5,846 bases of DNA from Deltaproteobacteria bacterium (GTDB lineage: Bacteria; Campylobacterota_A; Desulfurellia; JAGGSF01), in the NCBI GenBank assembly GCA_021159235.1, contig JAGGSF010000069.1:1-5846 (forward strand), given 5' to 3'. The notes under the pieces were generated by a model. The model had not been told where the DNA came from. It did not search any database and worked only from the letters and a program-made list of their open reading frames with translations. The position numbers and the translations under genes were made by a program. The stretch's first letter is position 1. Each line of letters opens with the position of its first letter. Positions 4,471 to 5,846 of this stretch are shown one piece after another.

Positions 4471-5846
4471 GTGTTACAAATAATAAGAAAAAATCTAAAG
4501 CATTTGAGTATCCTGGTATGGATAGGCGTCGCTGCATTTGTTATCGCCGGTGCTTTCCTGTTCGTAAGTGGCCCTTTTCACATGGGAAAAGATGTGGTGG
4601 CAAAAGTCAACAAAACAACTATTACTGTGTCAGACTTTCAAAATACATACCGGCACCTGTATCATTTCTACTCTCAGCTTTTTCCCAATCTTACCGATGA
4701 AAACCTGAAAAAGCTGAATTTAAAGCAAAAAGCATTGGATATGCTGATAAATAGAGCACTCCTCATTCAGGAAGCTGAAAAGAGAAATATAAAAGCAACG
4801 GATGAAGAGGTGCAGAAAGCAATAGAAAACATGAGCGTTTTCTGGGACAAACCCGGACATTTCTCACAACAAAGGTATTTCGCCATATTAAAGATGAACG
4901 GTATTCAGCCCAGAGATTTTGAAGCTTCTCGAAGAACAGATATAATCATAGATAAACTGAAAAACAGTGTAGCATCAAAAGTTTTTGTCAGTGATAACGA
5001 AATAAAGAATTATATTGACGAAAACTATACTCCCATCAGGTTAGACTATGTAAAATTGGACAGAAGGTTACTGGCAAGAGATATCAAAATCCAGACTAAA
5101 GATATAAAATCCTTCTACCACGAACATAAAAATATCTTCAGGGTGCCTGTAAAAATAAAGGTTGTATATACAGAGATCACTCCGAAATTTGCAGAAAAGA
5201 GTGTAAAGATTGATGAAGATGAAATACTAAGTTACTACAACAGACATCAAAGTCAATTTATCGTTCCAGAAAAAAGGGAGGTATACCACATACTGGTAAA
5301 AATTCCCCCCAGAGAGGATGATAAAGAGTGGAAAAAGGGGAAAGAAAAGATAGACAGAATCTACAGGGAATTGAAGAGTGGAAAAGATTTCGCAACACTG
5401 GCAAAGAAATATTCAGAAGATCCTTTCTCCAAAAAGAAAGGAGGCTATCTGGGTTATATAACGAGAGATAAAGTGGTAAATGAATTTGGAAATGTTGTTT
5501 TTCATTTGAAGAAGGGAGAAATATCAAAACCGTTCAAAACAATCTATGGGTATCATATCGCAAAGGTCACAGATATAAAACCAGAACATATTTTGCCACT
5601 TGAAGATGTAAAAGAAAAAATCGTGAAAAAATTGCGGGTGGAAAAATCGAAAAGAAACGTTTTTAGAGAAGCAAAAAAATTGCAGGTTGAATTGAGAAAA
5701 AATCCTGAAAACTTTGAGCAGATTGTTCAATCAAAAGGATTGAAAGCAGTAAAAACAGGGTTCTTCTCCATGGAAGATGTAAAAAAGCCTTTAAACAAAG
5801 AAGTAGTTGAACAATCCTTATATATGGATGAGGGAAAGGTGAGTGA
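4471..5846 (+). CDS. SurA/PpiD-like membrane-anchored peptidyl-prolyl isomerase, 3' end missing
   Basis: The reading frame stays open for 458 codons and leaves the window without a stop. It encodes a periplasmic folding factor that combines chaperone and prolyl-isomerase activity and is anchored in the inner membrane. Residues 1-11 are basic, and about 12-33 form one membrane segment (ILVWIGVAAFVIAGAFLFV). Residues 45-190 resemble the SurA-type N-terminal chaperone domain: AKVNKTTITVSDFQNTY, then LINRALLIQEAEKRNI. Residues 269-368 form a parvulin (PPIC) domain with YHILVKI (His273), SEDPFSKKKGGYLGYI and a closing GYHIAKV (His362). One transmembrane helix plus one parvulin domain matches PpiD, which is about 620 residues in E. 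coli, so roughly a quarter is probably missing. The GTG at 4471 is chosen because the frame is closed by TAA at 4447-4449, GAGGGG lies 8 bases upstream, and the membrane segment follows directly. It is divergent from the M48 lipoprotein gene. Confidence 0.93.
   Translation, partial: MLQIIRKNLKHLSILVWIGVAAFVIAGAFLFVSGPFHMGKDVVAKVNKTTITVSDFQNTYRHLYHFYSQLFPNLTDENLKKLNLKQKALDMLINRALLIQEAEKRNIKATDEEVQKAIENMSVFWDKPGHFSQQRYFAILKMNGIQPRDFEASRRTDIIIDKLKNSVASKVFVSDNEIKNYIDENYTPIRLDYVKLDRRLLARDIKIQTKDIKSFYHEHKNIFRVPVKIKVVYTEITPKFAEKSVKIDEDEILSYYNRHQSQFIVPEKREVYHILVKIPPREDDKEWKKGKEKIDRIYRELKSGKDFATLAKKYSEDPFSKKKGGYLGYITRDKVVNEFGNVVFHLKKGEISKPFKTIYGYHIAKVTDIKPEHILPLEDVKEKIVKKLRVEKSKRNVFREAKKLQVELRKNPENFEQIVQSKGLKAVKTGFFSMEDVKKPLNKEVVEQSLYMDEGKVS

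Noticed and set aside
4386-4700. Plus-strand open frame of 104 codons
   Set aside because: It overlaps the SurA/PpiD-like gene in another frame and has no recognisable domain. The frame starting at GTG 4471 is open to the window edge and clearly encodes the real protein.
5258-5730. Two minus-strand open frames (5258-5527 and 5524-5730)
   Set aside because: They are antisense to the well-supported isomerase gene and rich in Phe, Leu and Ser, as expected for the complement of lysine/glutamate-rich coding DNA.

Overview
The window holds the adaptation end of a type I-B-like CRISPR-Cas locus, followed by two bacterial envelope-quality-control genes. The DNA is AT-rich, and its codon use favours AAA, ATA and AGA. 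Two genes use alternative start codons (TTG and GTG). A lipobox-bearing M48 peptidase sits beside a membrane-anchored SurA/PpiD-type chaperone, which points to a bacterium, most likely a diderm from a low-GC and possibly thermophilic or uncultivated lineage. I cannot name the organism. The repeat, which begins GTTTTTACCC and ends ATTGAAAT, belongs to the family common in type I-B loci of Clostridia and other anaerobes or thermophiles.

Layout. Positions 1-150 are the end of whatever lies upstream, with no identifiable gene, plus the cas1 ribosome-binding site. cas1 (151-1143) and cas2 (1144-1407) abut with no spacing. A leader of about 150 bp (1408-1557) carries a good sigma-70-type promoter reading into the array. 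The array (1558-3501) has 28 identical 30-bp repeats, a 29th with one terminal change, and a decayed 30th. It holds 28 ordinary spacers of 35-38 bp and one odd last spacer made of a short tandem repeat. A short convergent gap (3502-3563) follows. The M48 lipoprotein gene is on the minus strand (3564-4349 with the start corrected to an inner TTG). A divergent promoter region (4350-4470) separates it from a SurA/PpiD-like peptidyl-prolyl isomerase gene. That gene starts at a GTG at 4471 and runs off the right edge.

How the parts work together. Cas1-Cas2 integrase would insert new spacers at the leader end, next to 1558. The leader promoter would give a long pre-crRNA read in the same direction as cas1-cas2, cut by a Cas6 encoded outside the window. 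No interference genes and no cas4 are visible here. The two envelope genes are divergently arranged and probably act in outer-membrane or periplasmic protein folding and turnover, unrelated to CRISPR.

The strongest observation is inside the array. Spacers 8 and 22 share their first 17 bases exactly and then diverge. On the opposite strand both can be read in one frame as related peptides ending in DYIFR. This looks like two independent captures, at different times, of the same site from two related mobile elements. Other points are three self-complementary spacers (1, 3 and 23), a spacer that appears to span a gene start (17), and the minisatellite-like last spacer. I see no evidence for a wholly new system.
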